From Orientallactaga sibirica (lineage: Eukaryota > Chordata > Mammalia > Rodentia > Dipodidae), in contig JAEOAD010000026.1 of NCBI GenBank assembly GCA_036365145.1, forward strand, positions 3,364,001 to 3,428,000: a stretch of 64,000 nt of DNA, in the 5' to 3' direction. Made by a program: the position numbers and the translations under genes. Below the pieces are notes generated by a model. The model saw only the letters and a list, made by a program, of their open reading frames with translations, was not told the origin of the DNA and did not search any database. Of this stretch, positions 10,037 through 21,408 are shown piece after piece. The first letter of the stretch is position 1; each line of letters starts with the position of its first letter.

Positions 10037-10276
10037 AGCTTAGTGGTTAAGCGCTTGCCAGTGAAGCCTAAAGACCCCGGTTCGAGGCTTGATTCCCCAG
10101 GACCCACATAAGCCAGATGCACAAGGTGGCGCATGCATCTGCAGTTCGTTTGCAGTGGCTGGACACCCTGGCGTGCCCATTCTCTCTCTCTCTATCTGCC
10201 TCTTTCTCTGTCTGTCTGTCACTCTGAAATAAATAAATAAAAAATAAACAAAACAAAAAATTAGAAAAAAAAAAAA
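10037..10276 (+). mobile_element. tRNA-derived SINE, sense
   Basis: Short head agcttagtggttaagcgc, then a duplicated B-box area (ggttcgaggcttgattcc). CT stretch and AAATA tail. It lies between gaactggg copies at 10029-10036 and 10281-10288. Confidence 0.92.
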
Positions 10277-10379
10277 CCACGAACTGGGAATTGCTTACAG
10301 AGAATAGGGATAAGATGACCTCCATTCTCACACTCATTTTCCGTCCTTAGCATTCTAACTAAAAGTAAAATAGAGATAA

Positions 10380-11715
10380 TTTCCTTCCTTCTCTCTTTCC
10401 TCCTGCCCTCCTTTTCTCCCTTCTTTGATTCCTCTCCTCATTTCTTTACTTCCTCCTGAGTATGAACAGCAATGTAGCCCCATAAGGGGGAGGATACTGG
10501 TCTGTTCAACAGTGCAGCGTTCATTAAACACCGACTGCGTACTGCGCCCTGTTCATTAAGCACCAACTGCATACTGTGCCCCGTTCTGCTCTGTAGGGAG
10601 TCCACAGAAGTGGCTGATAGTGCTATCTAGGAACTCATGGTCTCCGGCTTTCACGGCGCTGTGACTCCGAACAACCAATCCCTAGACAGGAGGGACAGCT
10701 CCGAGCCAGGAGGGTTGTCCACGCCCTCCCATCCCTCACGCAGAAAAGGAACAGCACGGTGGTGAAGGAGCCAGCAGGGTGACTCCAGGCTAGTCACATC
10801 ACCTCTCTGAGTGTCACCGCTTTCTCATAGCCACTGGGAGTCAGTTTGGTGGAATGGCAGTAGATTTGGGGACACCCAGGTCCTGATCCGTTGTTCAACC
10901 ACCTCATCGCTGATCACGGATTTGTGCACACTGAGTAACCGTCCAGTAAGGGAGGGCACGTTCTTAGCCTTCAGCCTCTGGTTCGAGGAAACTTCTGCCT
11001 TCCTGACAGAGATGTCAGTTTGGGGTCTACATGCTTGGAGCTTCCTGCAGTAAGGGAAAGATGGCCAGATCCTAGGAGGCGTTCTGTCTTAAGGTCTGCA
11101 GCAGCTGCATTAAACTAATGAAGACCAGTAGAGATGCCCAGGGACGTGACCATTCTTTTGTCTTGCAGTCACCCTGCCCATGGCTAGTATTCATCACAGT
11201 GCATGCTCAGACCAGCTAGAATGTCAGTTATTTCTCTCCAATCCCCCCACCCCAGGCTATGAGCAGCCCAGGTGGAGGAGTGGAGTTGGAAACCCAGAGA
11301 TTTCTTCACTGGTCATGGATACTGGACAGGCACTACACACATTTGATGTGTGTCTGCTGGTTATTGACCTTGCCTTGGTCTGGTCTCTCCTTATTCTGCC
11401 TCTTCTTCAATGGAAATGCTTACTCTGTGCCATTGTGTGTTGGGGGTATGTAAGTTGTGTTTTGATCTTACAGGGCTCACAGTTAAGAGACAGTTTTGAG
11501 TCTCAGATGAGACTTTGAACTTTTAAACAGTGTTGAAGTGGATTGAATGTAATTTGCGTTGTGAGAAGATCATGAGTCCGGAGCTAGCTATAGATGATTT
11601 CCCAACTCACAGGCAACATGGGGCATTTTCAGTGTCCACTGCTCCATTGAGGGTAATTTGTTGTGACCTATAATGCCTTCAGATTAGCATACTGTGGTCT
11701 CCCATCCTGAATTTA
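10380..11715. other. single-copy stretch with MIR pieces and a 32-bp duplication
   Basis: 10512-10582 contains two adjacent near-identical units starting gttcattaa (caccgactgcgtactgcgccc and caccaactgcatactgtgcccc), inside what looks like a MIR element. 10790-10830 (agtcacatcacctctctgag) is another MIR motif. No gene recognised. Confidence 0.5.
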
Positions 11716-11717
11716 TT

Positions 11718-11929
11718 TTCAATTATTATTATTTTAAATGTTTTTATTTATTCACTTGGGAGCGAGAGCGTGAGTACAGACATTCTAGGATCTCTTGCCA
11801 CTACAAATGAACTCCAGATGCATGTGCCACTTTGTGCATCCGGCTTTACGCAGGCACTGGGGAATCAAACCCAGGCTGTTAGGCCTTGTAAGCAAGCGCC
11901 TTTAACCACTGAGCAAACTTTCCAGCCCC
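11718..11929 (-). mobile_element. tRNA-derived SINE, antisense, diverged
   Basis: cactacaaatgaactccagatgcatg body, head ending gagcaaactttccagcccc. Confidence 0.85.
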
Positions 11930-11931
11930 TA

Positions 11932-12076
11932 TTTTTTTTTTTTTTGAGGCAGGTTCTCACGCTAGCCCAGGCTGATCTGGAACTCACTCAGTAACCCAGG
12001 CTGGCCTTGAACTCATGGTAATCCTCCTACCTCAGTTTTCCAAGTGCTGGGGTTATAGGCATTAGCCACCATGTTT
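11932..12076 (-). mobile_element. B1 SINE, antisense, older
   Basis: gaggcaggttctcacgctagcccaggc... gctggggttataggcattagccacc. Confidence 0.82.
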
Positions 12077-12079
12077 AAT

Positions 12080-12412
12080 TTAATTTTTAATTATGTGTGT
12101 ATGTATGCATGTGTGTGCATGTGTCTGTGTGCAGTGTGACTGCATGTGTGTTCACATGTGTGCGTGTGCATGCGGAGGCCAGAGGTTGACACCGAGTGAC
12201 TCCCTTGATCATGTTCTACCTTATTCACTGAGACGGGTCTCTCACATGAAGCCAGAGTTCACCCATTCAGCTGGTCTAGCTAGCCAGCTTGTCCCGGGGA
12301 GCCCCTGTCATCACTTTCTTCCTTGCATTTATGAGGGTCCCAGAGATCTCAACTCAGGTCCTGATGCTTGTCTGGTAAATGCTTTACGGGCTGAGCCATC
12401 TTCCCAGGCCCC
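12080..12412 (-). mobile_element. B4-like composite SINE, antisense
   Basis: GT/CATG-rich leader, ggaggccagaggttgacaccgag, B1-like middle and ID-like end (gctttacgggctgagccatcttcccaggcc). Better preserved than the copy at 935. Confidence 0.55.
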
Positions 12413-13558
12413 TCCACACACCAGAATTTAGACACAACCCGGAGTAACTGGGGCCCCACATGGACTATGCTAGAAGCTTCATGACATGAAATGTCCCAGA
12501 CTTCTTACACTATCCACACTGGCGCACACCCCCAGCAGGGTGGTTCCGTGGATAGTTTTAGGAGATGGGAGCCAGGGGAAGCTAGATCAAGAGCCATTCT
12601 TAGTGTTTCGCAATAAAGGTGCCCTTCTCATCAAATCCTCCAAGTGTCCTAATGCTGAAATGCAGGGGCCACCCGGTCTGTGCTAAGCTTGGGTCTGAGC
12701 TCGCTTTACCTCCCACCCCACCCGTTCCAGGAGCATGCAGATGTTCAACGTGCTGCCGAAGCCCTTCAATTTGTCTCGTTAGAAAACCCCTGTGCTAAAG
12801 AGACCATTTAAAAAAAAAAAAAAGAGGGAAAGATGAATTGCCTGAAGCAGCCAGGCCCAGGAGGCCAGGGGAGAGCAGGTGATGGAGCGCAGGGCTGTGA
12901 TTAGAGTGCAGGGGTGGCACAGGAGCCAGAGGGGCAAACACCTCCACTGGAGATGTCAAAATATTTGCAAATCCTCTGCCCGTGGTGAATTGAGTAACGG
13001 AAAGAAGATTCTAGACTAGAGCTGTAAGCAGAGCTTCTGGCGTCAGAGGGAGTTGGGCTCTGCCTGGTTCTAGCTGCTGTGAGACCCCAGGCGAGTCTCT
13101 GAAGTCGTCAGCCTTCAGTTTCCTCTTCTAGAGGGAGGGAATAAGGATCAGTTTATGAAAGCGACCTTGAATCGTCACTTTTCTTTGTGTCAGGGTTTTT
13201 GTGGTGTGGCTCTTTCAGCCTTCCCCCACCAAATGGAGACTTTTCTCATTACCCGATTCTGTGATGGCCCTGTGACTTATTTTGGCCGGCAAAAAAAAAA
13301 AAAAAGTGGCAAAAGTAAGCCTGGGTCTCCTGAGACTTTCTACTCTCCCTTTCCTCTGACCTGGTGATCTCCACAAAAAGCTCAGGTCATCCCGCAGAGG
13401 ATGCAAAACCTCGTGGAACAAACGTGAGCTGGCCCAGCTGAGACCCTCCTAAGACTTGCAGCTTCCAGGTGACTCTACTGAAGATGTGGGCCAGCCAGTG
13501 TCTGCCCAGCCAGCCCAGAAACAGACCAACCAGCCAAGCTGGTCCATGCACTTCTTTC
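12413..13558. other. single-copy stretch, no gene recognised
   Basis: Contains two A runs (12808-12823 and 13290-13304) and MIR-like words near 13080-13135 (gcgagtctctgaagtcg... tttcctcttctagagg). No exon or protein motif supported. Confidence 0.5.
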
Positions 13559-13592
13559 TTTTTAAAAATATTTTATTTTTATTTATTTGAGA

Positions 13593-13632
<40 letters not shown>

Positions 13633-13785
13633 ATGGATACATGCCCTGGCCTTCAGCCACTGCAAAAATTTCCACATGTATGCACCACTTTCTGCAGCTA
13701 GCTTCTTTGGGTAATGGGGAATCAAACCTGGGTCATCAGGCTTCACAGGCAAGTGTCTTAGCCACTGAGCCATCTCTCTAGCCCT
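13559..13785 (-). mobile_element. tRNA-derived SINE, antisense
   Basis: Pure GA run 13597-13628, body cactgcaaaaatttccacatg, end ccatctctctagccc. Confidence 0.9.
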
Positions 13786-13854
13786 GGTTCATGCATTTCT
13801 GGGTAATTACATGTGTGCACACATGCTGTTTGGAGTTACTGGATGCTGGGTTAA

Positions 13855-14195
13855 TGTAGCAGTTACCTTTCCATTGCTGGGACAGAACATCCAAGCAGAA
13901 ACAGCTTCTGGGAGGAAAGGGTTTATTTCAGGTGATACAGTTTCAAGGGGAAGTTTCATCATGGTGGGGAAATGGCAGGAGCAGACAGCAGGGCGTCACA
14001 TGTTGTCACATGAGCAGGGTGTGCTAATGCTGAAAGTCCATGGGCTGGACTAATAGACCTCAAGGTTAGCCTCCAGTGACACACCTCCTCCAGCAAGGCT
14101 TCACCTCCCAAAGGTTCCACCAGCTGGGGACTAAGTAGGAGGCTTAACAAACACTTGAGGCTGGGGGCGGGGCATTCCATATGCAAATTACCACA
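13855..14195 (-). mobile_element. MaLR-like solo LTR, antisense (family copy 2)
   Basis: Begins tgtagcag and ends accaca, the reversed ends of the LTR at 3283. The segment ggaggaaagggtttatttcagg holds the reversed AATAAA. The 5-bp flanks gttaa and gttgg match at only 3 of 5, so the duplication has decayed or the ends are slightly off. Confidence 0.6.
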
Positions 14196-14308
14196 GTTGG
14201 TTTGGAGCTACCAGGTCCTGGTTGGTTTGGAGGTGCTAGGTGGTTAGAAGGTGCTTGGTGCTGGGTTGTCCTGGTACTCAGCAGTTACTGGCAACTCTAC
14301 CTCTATCT

Positions 14309-14336
14309 CTTTTTCTTTTTTTTGGCAAGAGACAAA

Positions 14337-14371
<35 letters not shown>

Positions 14372-14576
14372 GGGAGAGAGAGAGACAGAGAATGGGTACA
14401 CCAGCAGCCTCTCAGTCACTGTAAACACACTCCAGACGCATGCACCCCCTTGTGGGCAACTGAAGCATTGCGCCCTTGCATCACTGCGTCTGGCTAAACG
14501 TGGGACCTGAAGAATCAAACAGGTGTTCTTAGGCTTGGCAGGAGGCCCCTTAACCACTAAGCCATCTCTCCATCCC
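14309..14576 (-). mobile_element. tRNA-derived SINE, antisense, long subfamily
   Basis: Carries the ~30-bp insert gtgggcaactgaagcattgcgcccttgcatcac typical of the longer subfamily also at 26435, 26970, 38474 and 60983. Head ends ccatctctccatccc. Confidence 0.88.
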
Positions 14577-15540
14577 ATCCACCTCTATCTTAAAGGCTGG
14601 CTCTGAGGATCAAGTGTAACTGAGAAGGAAAATGATGCCAAGCTGGAACAGTTGCTATGACCAAGTAACAGCTCACCATGGCCCTGTGCTCCAACACTGG
14701 AAGTGTGTAGAAGTGTGCCCCTGACCTTCAAGGGCAGAGCCCCCCACTGCCTCACACAATATCTGGTGCACTTTGCCCCTCCTTGGTGCACACCAGTCGT
14801 TGGATGCTACTGAGTCTGAACTACTGGCAGACGCCTCTGAACTTGGCAAACCTACATGTCTAGAGGTCTTGGATATCCAGCTGAGGGCAGGCTAGGAAGC
14901 ATCTTTCCCTCTGGTCTGTTAGAGGGACTGAGACGCCATTGGGTAGGCAAGGCATCAGCAGCCAGCTGCCCTGCTCACTGTGGCCTACGTCCCACTCAAC
15001 TTCAGCCTCCCTTGGGCCCTTGTTAGAAATGCAGGCTCTCAGGACCTGCTCCTGCTGCCTGCAACAGGGCCATGCATTTTAACAAGTTCCCCGGGGGCTT
15101 CGTGAGCATGGTAGAGCTTACTCACAGCATCCTCCCTACGCTATCTGTGCCGAGGAACTGACTTGTTTTTTTTTTTTTTTTTTTTTAAATTTCTAACCCA
15201 TCGCAGGAGGAGACTCTTGTAAAATACAGCAACAAAACCCAGAAAAATTAAACAAGACCCGCACAATGCCAGCCCCTGGTTTTTATGATTAGAGACCATA
15301 GATAGACCATTTCCATCTGTCCATATGCTAAAGGAAGTTTCTAAGTAGGGCCCTCACCGGGTGTCATAACAGATCACAGCCAGCCTTGGTCATATAGCTG
15401 GCCCCTCTCTGTAGCATCATGTCAGAGCACTCTGTGAGTTCTCCACTCACATGATGAACATACATGACATTGTGTTTGATGTCAGCAAGTAGAGGGGACT
15501 TACAGTCTCTGTACCTTAGAATATATTCAGCCAACCATGG
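14577..15540. other. single-copy stretch, no gene recognised
   Basis: Only a T run at 15163-15187 and ordinary single-copy sequence. No motif or exon supported. Confidence 0.5.
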
Positions 15541-15552
15541 GACCAGTCATGT

Positions 15553-15553
<1 letters not shown>

Positions 15554-15590
<37 letters not shown>

Positions 15591-15977
15591 TTCCTTCCTT
15601 CCTTCCTTCCTTCCTTCCTTCCTTCCTTCCTTCCTTCTCTCTCTCTCCCTCCCCCTTCCTTCCTTCCTTCCTTCCTTCCTTCCATCCTTCCTTCCTTCCT
15701 TCCTTCCTTCCTTCCTTTCATCCTTCCTTCCTTCCTTCCTTCCTTCCTTCCTTCCTTCCTTCCTTCCTTCCTTCCTTCCTTCCCTCCTTCCTTCCTTCCT
15801 TCCTTCCTTCCTTCCTTCCTTCTCTTCCTTCCTTCCTTCCTTCCTTCCTTCCTTCCTTCCTTCTCTTCCTTCCTTCCTTCCCTTCCTTCCTTCCTTCCTT
15901 CCTTCCTTCCTTCCTTCCTTCCTTCCTTCCTTCCCTCCCTCCCTCCCTCCCTCCCTCCCTCCCTCCCTCCCTCCCTC

Positions 15978-16036
<59 letters not shown>
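15554..16036. repeat. ~480-bp (CTTC)n polypyrimidine microsatellite
   Basis: TTTC repeats, then a long TTCC array with a few CATCC and CTCTT interruptions, then a CCCT block (15933-15978) and TTTC again. One strand is wholly pyrimidine. The ~200-residue open frames through it are repeat artefacts. Confidence 0.97.
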
Positions 16037-16038
<2 letters not shown>

Positions 16039-16146
16039 TTCTTGACATGGGATCTTGCTACTTAGCCCAGGCTGACCGTGAACCTGTGATTCTTCTGTTT
16101 CAGCCTCTGGAGCGCTGGGATTACACACGTACACCCCCAAACCTGA
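16037..16146 (-). mobile_element. old B1-like SINE, antisense
   Basis: gggatcttgctacttagcccaggctgacc... gcgctgggattacacacg. Strongly diverged. Confidence 0.65.
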
Positions 16147-16154
16147 CTCGTTCA

Positions 16155-16250
16155 TCTCCACGTTCTAGACAGGTTATTGAAGCTCAGAGGGGTTGGATGA
16201 CGTGCCCAAGGTCACACAGCATGCTAATGGCATAAACCTGAGCTCACTTA
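16155..16250 (-). repeat. MIR-type fragment, antisense
   Basis: gctcagaggggttggatgacgtgcccaaggtcacacagcatgctaatggc matches the reversed MIR core as remembered. Confidence 0.65.
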
Positions 16251-17131
16251 TTTGGCACAAGGACATTGTATCCTGGACTTTGTGTGAGTGACAGTTGTCA
16301 CCCAGCCAGACCTCGGGCCCTGGCTGCCTCGATCACCTCCTTTTGGAGTCTAAGAAGCTGTCACCAGCCCCAGGCTGAGAAGGTCTCCCTGGTCCCTCTG
16401 TGGGTGATGAGTGTGGAGTACATTCTCCAGGTGCCACCCATCCTGCCATCCTGTCAGGACTGAGGGGCACAGCCCACCCACCAGGGGTCCTCTGTTTTGC
16501 CTTCCTGTTCCTGGAGCTGTGGGGGCCAGGCACAGAGGCTGGGGTCTGGCGGGTCAGGTGATGGCTGATAGCTTGCTACTGAAGACCGCCTGAGGACATG
16601 CAGGCGGGAGCTGCTTCTGAGGCCCGCCACACCCCGAGAGCTGGCTGCCAGCATCTCTGCCCAGGGCCGGTGTGTCCCCTCACCAACTCATTAATCCTGA
16701 TTTACAGAAAAGGCAGCAGGCAGGGGCCTCTTAACAGGCGAGCAGGCGAGTGATTGGCCTTTACTGAAGACAATGGTACCCGGGAGACCCGGCATTGCTG
16801 AATTATTCAAACCAGCCGTGTCAGGGAAACACGAGGACACTGAGTGCCTGGTGCCCTCCCCGTCCTCATTCCTGTCCCCCCCCCCAACTGCCCTAGGGTG
16901 GCTGTACCCAGCAGCTTGGGGTGGTGACCCGTGTCTCCTTGGCGTTCCCTCCCTGCTCATGGAAGTTGGTGTTGATCATCTCCAAGCACCTTCGAGCTCT
17001 AGTAATGGAACCAAAAATGACATTTCCCACCTGCTGGTCCCTGGGGGGGACATTCTGACAAGGACTTCTGGATGAACGTGCAATGGGGAGACAGCGGGAG
17101 GGTGGAAGCAAGGGAGAGGGCTGCTCTGCCA

Positions 17132-17133
<2 letters not shown>
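16251..17133. other. single-copy stretch, no gene recognised
   Basis: 16690-16830 is a compact non-repetitive block (ctcattaatcctgatttacag... gctgaattattcaaacc) that might be conserved. Nothing else identified. Confidence 0.4.

Positions 17134-17172
<39 letters not shown>
17134..17172. repeat. (GT)n microsatellite
   Basis: About 19 uninterrupted GT units. Confidence 0.97.
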
Positions 17173-17173
<1 letters not shown>

Positions 17174-17738
17174 ACATGGGTCTATGCTCACCTGCCCAAG
17201 TATGCAGGGTTCATAGGAGCAGGTGACAGGGCTCAGCCCTGGTTTGGCAATAGCCCAGGTGACCCAGCTGCAGCAGGTCCCCCCTGGGGAGGGGCATCCA
17301 GATTCAGGCGCAAAGCTGCTCAGGGTAGAGTATCAAATGCCACAGCACAGAGACTCCTGGGGGTGGCTTTAGACCACACAAGAGGTAAACTGAGGCTCAG
17401 AGTTGACAATCACACGGGAAACGGCGATGCTAGATTTGCAGTAGGGACGGTTTTGCTTGCAGCACACCCCTCCCCCTCCACTCTTGTCTGGGCACCATGG
17501 TCCCATGATCATCCCATGAGGTGGACGCACCCACTCTCCAGCTGAGGAAAGTGAGGATGCCAGAGACTGAATCTAAAACAAGCTGGAGAGTGGCCGTGTG
17601 GGTGCTGGGCCTTTGTGGAGGTCAGTCGTTCTGAACCTCCCTGTTAGAAGATCTCTTTCCATCCTCCTACAAATTACACAGGCCCTGCCTGCTGCCCCAG
17701 GAACACATCAGGGGTGTAACTGGTCTTCGAAGTGGGAT
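17173..17738. other. single-copy stretch with a MIR-like piece
   Basis: gaggtaaactgaggctcagagttgac (17382-17407) looks like a reversed MIR core. No gene seen. Confidence 0.45.
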
Positions 17739-17739
17739 T

Positions 17740-17882
17740 TTTTTTTCAAGATAGGGTCTCACTCTAGTCCAGGCTGACCTGGACTTCACCATGTCGTCTC
17801 AGGGTGGCCTTGAACTCACGATGATCCTCCTGCCTTTGCCTCCCAAGTGTTGGGATTAAAGACGTGCGCCACCACTCTCGGT
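17740..17882 (-). mobile_element. B1 SINE, antisense
   Basis: caagatagggtctcactctagtccaggctgacctgg... gggattaaagacgtgcgccaccac. Confidence 0.92.
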
Positions 17883-18034
17883 TTGGAGGTGGGATTTTGA
17901 GTGTGGGAGGAAATGGATGGGCATGGGCACTCAGAGTCTCTGGGCACAAACCTCCTCGTGGGGTGGGGGGTGCTGGTGGCTTCCTGTGAGCCCAGCTGGG
18001 GCTCCTGTTGCCGAGGCAGAATCTATGGTGCGGG

Positions 18035-18195
18035 ATGATAAGTGGGGAGTGTCAGGGGAGCAAGGGGTTGAGTGGGTGGGGAGGAGAACGGGGAGCTGTG
18101 GGTGGAGAGGGAGTGGGAAGATCAGGGGAGCAAGGAGTGGAGAGGTTAGAGGGGAAACTGGGGGAGCAGGGAGAGCAAAGGGTGGAGGGGGATCA
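18035..18195. repeat. G-rich purine tract with irregular repeats
   Basis: Multiple near-repeats of tcaggggagcaaggg and agaggg/ggagcaggg units. At least a dozen runs of three or more G. It is degenerate rather than a clean satellite. Confidence 0.75.
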
Positions 18196-18304
18196 GGCCG
18201 AGCGCCACTCGAAGAACAGCCAAGAAGCAACAGAAGCTGTGACCTTGATTAGCATTCGTGCAAGGTCATTTAATGCCGGAGACCATTTTTGTAGGCTAGC
18301 CTAG

Positions 18305-18535
18305 CATCTTTTAATTAATTGATTAATTAATTAATTTATTTTTAATTATTATTTTTTATTGACAACTTTTATACTTGCATACAAAAAACCCACCTGATAT
18401 TTCCTTCCCCTCCCCCCATTCCCATTTAGAACTCCAATCTCCATCATATTCCCTCCCTCTCTCTATTAGTCTCTCTTTTAATTTGATGTCATCATCTTTT
18501 TCTTCTATTTTGAGGGTCTTGCGGAGGTATTGCTA
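18305..18535 (-). mobile_element. LINE-1 3' UTR fragment, antisense
   Basis: AATT-rich start, then ttattgacaacttttatacttgcatac and the C-rich cccctccccccattcccattt typical of a reversed rodent L1 3' UTR. A similar stretch lies at 8121. Confidence 0.6.
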
Positions 18536-18838
18536 GCCTAGTATCTTTGAGGTCAGTATAATGGCCATTACACAAAAGAATGGCTTGGGACTTGCGGCCA
18601 GGGGTGTGGGGGGGATATTGGCTTAGGATGCTATTGGGGCCAAAGGACCCCAGGGCTTGTGACATGGAACAGATGTCCTGTAGGGTGCCTTTTCTGCCCA
18701 GCCTAATGGCCCTCTCACAAAGCAGACATCCTTCTGTCTCCGTGGCGTTCCCGTTAGTGGCTTGTCACCGGCAGCCCTCCAGGGGACCTAGGTGCTCAGT
18801 GGCAGCACTGGAGTTCTTTAAATCCCGGGGAAAAACTA
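18536..18838. other. single-copy stretch, nothing recognised
   Basis: No repeat, exon or motif that I can support. Confidence 0.4.
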
Positions 18839-18839
18839 C

Positions 18840-18977
18840 CTCCGGCCACTGCAAACGAATTCCAGACACATGCGTCCTCTTGTGCATCTGGCTAATGTGG
18901 GTCCTGGGAAATACAACCTGGGTCCTTTGGCTTTGCAGGCAAATGCCTTAACCAGTAAGCCATCCCTCCAGCCCCAG
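18840..18977 (-). mobile_element. tRNA-derived SINE, antisense, tail lost
   Basis: Body cactgcaaacgaattccag to head ccatccctccagcccc. No GA stretch or AT tail. Confidence 0.88.
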
Positions 18978-20492
18978 ATTTGTTTGTTGACCCTCTAAAT
19001 AGGAAAAATAAAAGATCTGGTTTTAGGGTTCACAGACCTGCTGGTTCTCTCTGGTCACCTCTACTTATTTGCTGCCTGACCTTGTACATCTCTGAATAGG
19101 GTTTCCCTGCTGTAAAGCAGGGTCCCCACAGCATTTGCCTTATGGGCTGTTAGACTGAATGAGACCACGCAGTCAACTGACCCATACACTGGCTGATGCT
19201 TTGTGAAGTCTTTGAACCTTTGAGGGAAGGCCCCTTTCCTTCCCTCTCCCTCCTGGAATAAGGCAAGCTGGCCATTGGGGTTCTGATATTGCCATGCCAA
19301 GGCCTCCATTCTTTTCAAGTTCAAGCTTTTTTGAATGATATGCGAAGGACGCAGTGCGGCGGGCAGGCGAGGCTCCTCCTGGCACGACCGGCTGGCTGAT
19401 GTTTCTTGGGATTCACCGAGTCTGTTCAGTCTGAAGTGGAGTTCTCTGTCTTGGCTGCTTCAGGAGGACAGGCTTGGGTGCCCCCCCCCGCCCCGGGGGA
19501 TGACACGGTGGTCCTCTACTGGAGAGCCACCACAAGTGGCCAATTAATCTATCACTTGCAGATGCATTTCCCATCAGAGGGGGGTGGAGTCCATTAGTTG
19601 GCGTAATTAACTTCAGTAGGGGCCACCAGTAAGAGGACTTAACCCTTTGGTTCTCCAAGGAAGCTGTGTTGTAGGGGAGCCTGGAGGAGCTGTGGGGAAG
19701 GGACAGGTGCTAGGTGAGAGACAACGGGGTTGAATACTCAAGCACCCAAGGGCGGGGGTGGGGTGGGGATGTGGTGACTGGAAGCAAAGAGCACACTCTC
19801 AGCTCTGGGACAAAGTGACTTTTCTACTTGTATAACCATGAACACATCATGGTAACCTCAGCTTTCTCATCTGTGAAATGGGGCCATTATAGGCCCTCCT
19901 GTTATACTCTGCAGTTGGATATGACCCACAGGCTAGTGGACTGAACACATGGTATCCAGCTGGTGGTGCTATTTAGGGAGGTGGGGTCTGGCTGCAGGAA
20001 GTGGGTCTCTGGACTCGACACTGACTATTCCACAGTCCCTTCCTCCATCCTTCTCTCTCTGTTTCCTGCTCACCATGAGGTCAGTAGCCTGGGCTGTGTG
20101 CTCCCACTGCCATGGCGTTTTGCCTCACTCACTGCAGGCCAAGAGTCAACAGCCCGGGGCCTGAAGGCTGAAGGTCTGAGATCGTGAATCCGAGGACACT
20201 GAAGCTGCCAGGTCAGAGAGTCTGTCTCAGTGCCATGACTCTGAGCACAACCCCCCTGACCCCCCAGGTGGGTTTGAGCATCGCACAGATAAGTTGTGTG
20301 AAGTACAGGGTCCCGAGTGGGCACCTTTGCCACTTCTCCACAGATGCCCATCTGCCTGGCATGGGGATGTGAGGAGGCAAACCAGGGGCTCCTTGAATCA
20401 GGACTTAACACAGTAGAAGCCTTCTGAGGAATGTGGCTTAGTTCAGACCTGTGGCTGAGGTTCAGAAGCCGGGATTTCACTGGGTGTCTTTC
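18978..20492. other. single-copy stretch, candidate conserved block at 19535-19660
   Basis: 19535-19660 is AT-richer with ccaattaatctatcac and gcgtaattaacttcag and no rodent repeat. 19815-19885 is a MIR tail (cagctttctcatctgtgaaatgggg). No coding exon recognised. Confidence 0.45.
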
Positions 20493-20556
20493 CTGCAGAA
20501 TTGAACCTGGGTCCTTGGGCTTCACAGGCAAGTGCCTTAACTGCTGAGCAATTCTG
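20493..20556 (-). mobile_element. SINE head fragment, antisense
   Basis: gaattgaacctgggtccttgggcttcacaggcaagtgccttaactgctgagcaattct is the head and B-box region only. Confidence 0.8.
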
Positions 20557-21240
20557 TTGGGTGTGCTTATGTCTGGGAGCGGAATTGCTGGGCTGTGAAA
20601 ACTTCACCTCAGTTAACAATAGCAGCAACCACTTGCCCCCAGCCCTAAATAAGGGAGAAGTCTAGATGGGCAGACAGTGCATAAAATAAGACAAAAGTGA
20701 AGCTGGCTTGGATGAGACAGGTCAGGTTCATGAAGCATCCAGAAGATGAGTGAACAGGAGGTGGGGGTGGGAGTGGTGGTGACACTTCACTGCATGGTCG
20801 GCACATATGTTCCCTCATTAAGCTGCCATTCCAGAAGGTCCCCTGCAAGTCACCATGGCATGACCTTCTAGTCTTGGCTGCACCGGCCTGGTCCCAAAGC
20901 CCTTTGAGCCCCTCATCCTAGACTCTGCCATGCAATGTTCCTGTATTGTGATGACAGGGACAGCTGTTGGTCACCATCCTGTGCCTGGAGACTGGTTTGC
21001 ACTTCATGGCCACCACCCCCAGCTAGGGTGTGTGAATTTAGCAGGTAACTGTCCATAATGGAGACGGATGGAAGCCCAGTTTTGTAAGAGAGCTTTTCAT
21101 TAAGAGAAGCTCCCCTCTGGAGGCTGGAAAGATACTAATGGCCCGACCCCTGCTCGGGACTTAATTATCTTACTGTAACAAGCTACGGCTCGGGCTGGCT
21201 GGCGCATCTCACAAACTACCTGTGTTGGTCTTAGGCTCCG
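20557..21240. other. single-copy stretch, candidate conserved block at 21040-21235
   Basis: cttttcattaagagaagctc, gatactaatggcccg and gacttaattatcttactgtaacaagc form a repeat-free block of mixed composition, suggestive of a regulatory element. No exon seen. Confidence 0.4.
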
Positions 21241-21242
21241 GT

Positions 21243-21408
21243 TATTTACTTATTTATTTTTTGGTTTTTTGAGGTAGGATTTCACTCTAGCCCAGGCTGA
21301 CCTGGAATTCACTATGTAGTCTCAGGCTGGCCTTGGACTCACAGCGATCCCCTCCTACCTCTGCCTCCCAAATGCTGGGATTAAAGGTATGCGCCACCAT
21401 ACCCAGCT
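21243..21408 (-). mobile_element. B1 SINE, antisense
   Basis: TTAT tail, ggtaggatttcactctagcccagg, end gcgccaccatacccagct. Confidence 0.92.

Noticed and set aside
15464..16235. Open frames of up to ~230 codons rich in Leu-Pro-Ser-Phe or Lys-Glu-Arg-Gly
   Set aside because: They are translations of the CTTC microsatellite on both strands. The same holds at 2173-2427, 7155-7733, 42852-43463 and 55207-55567.
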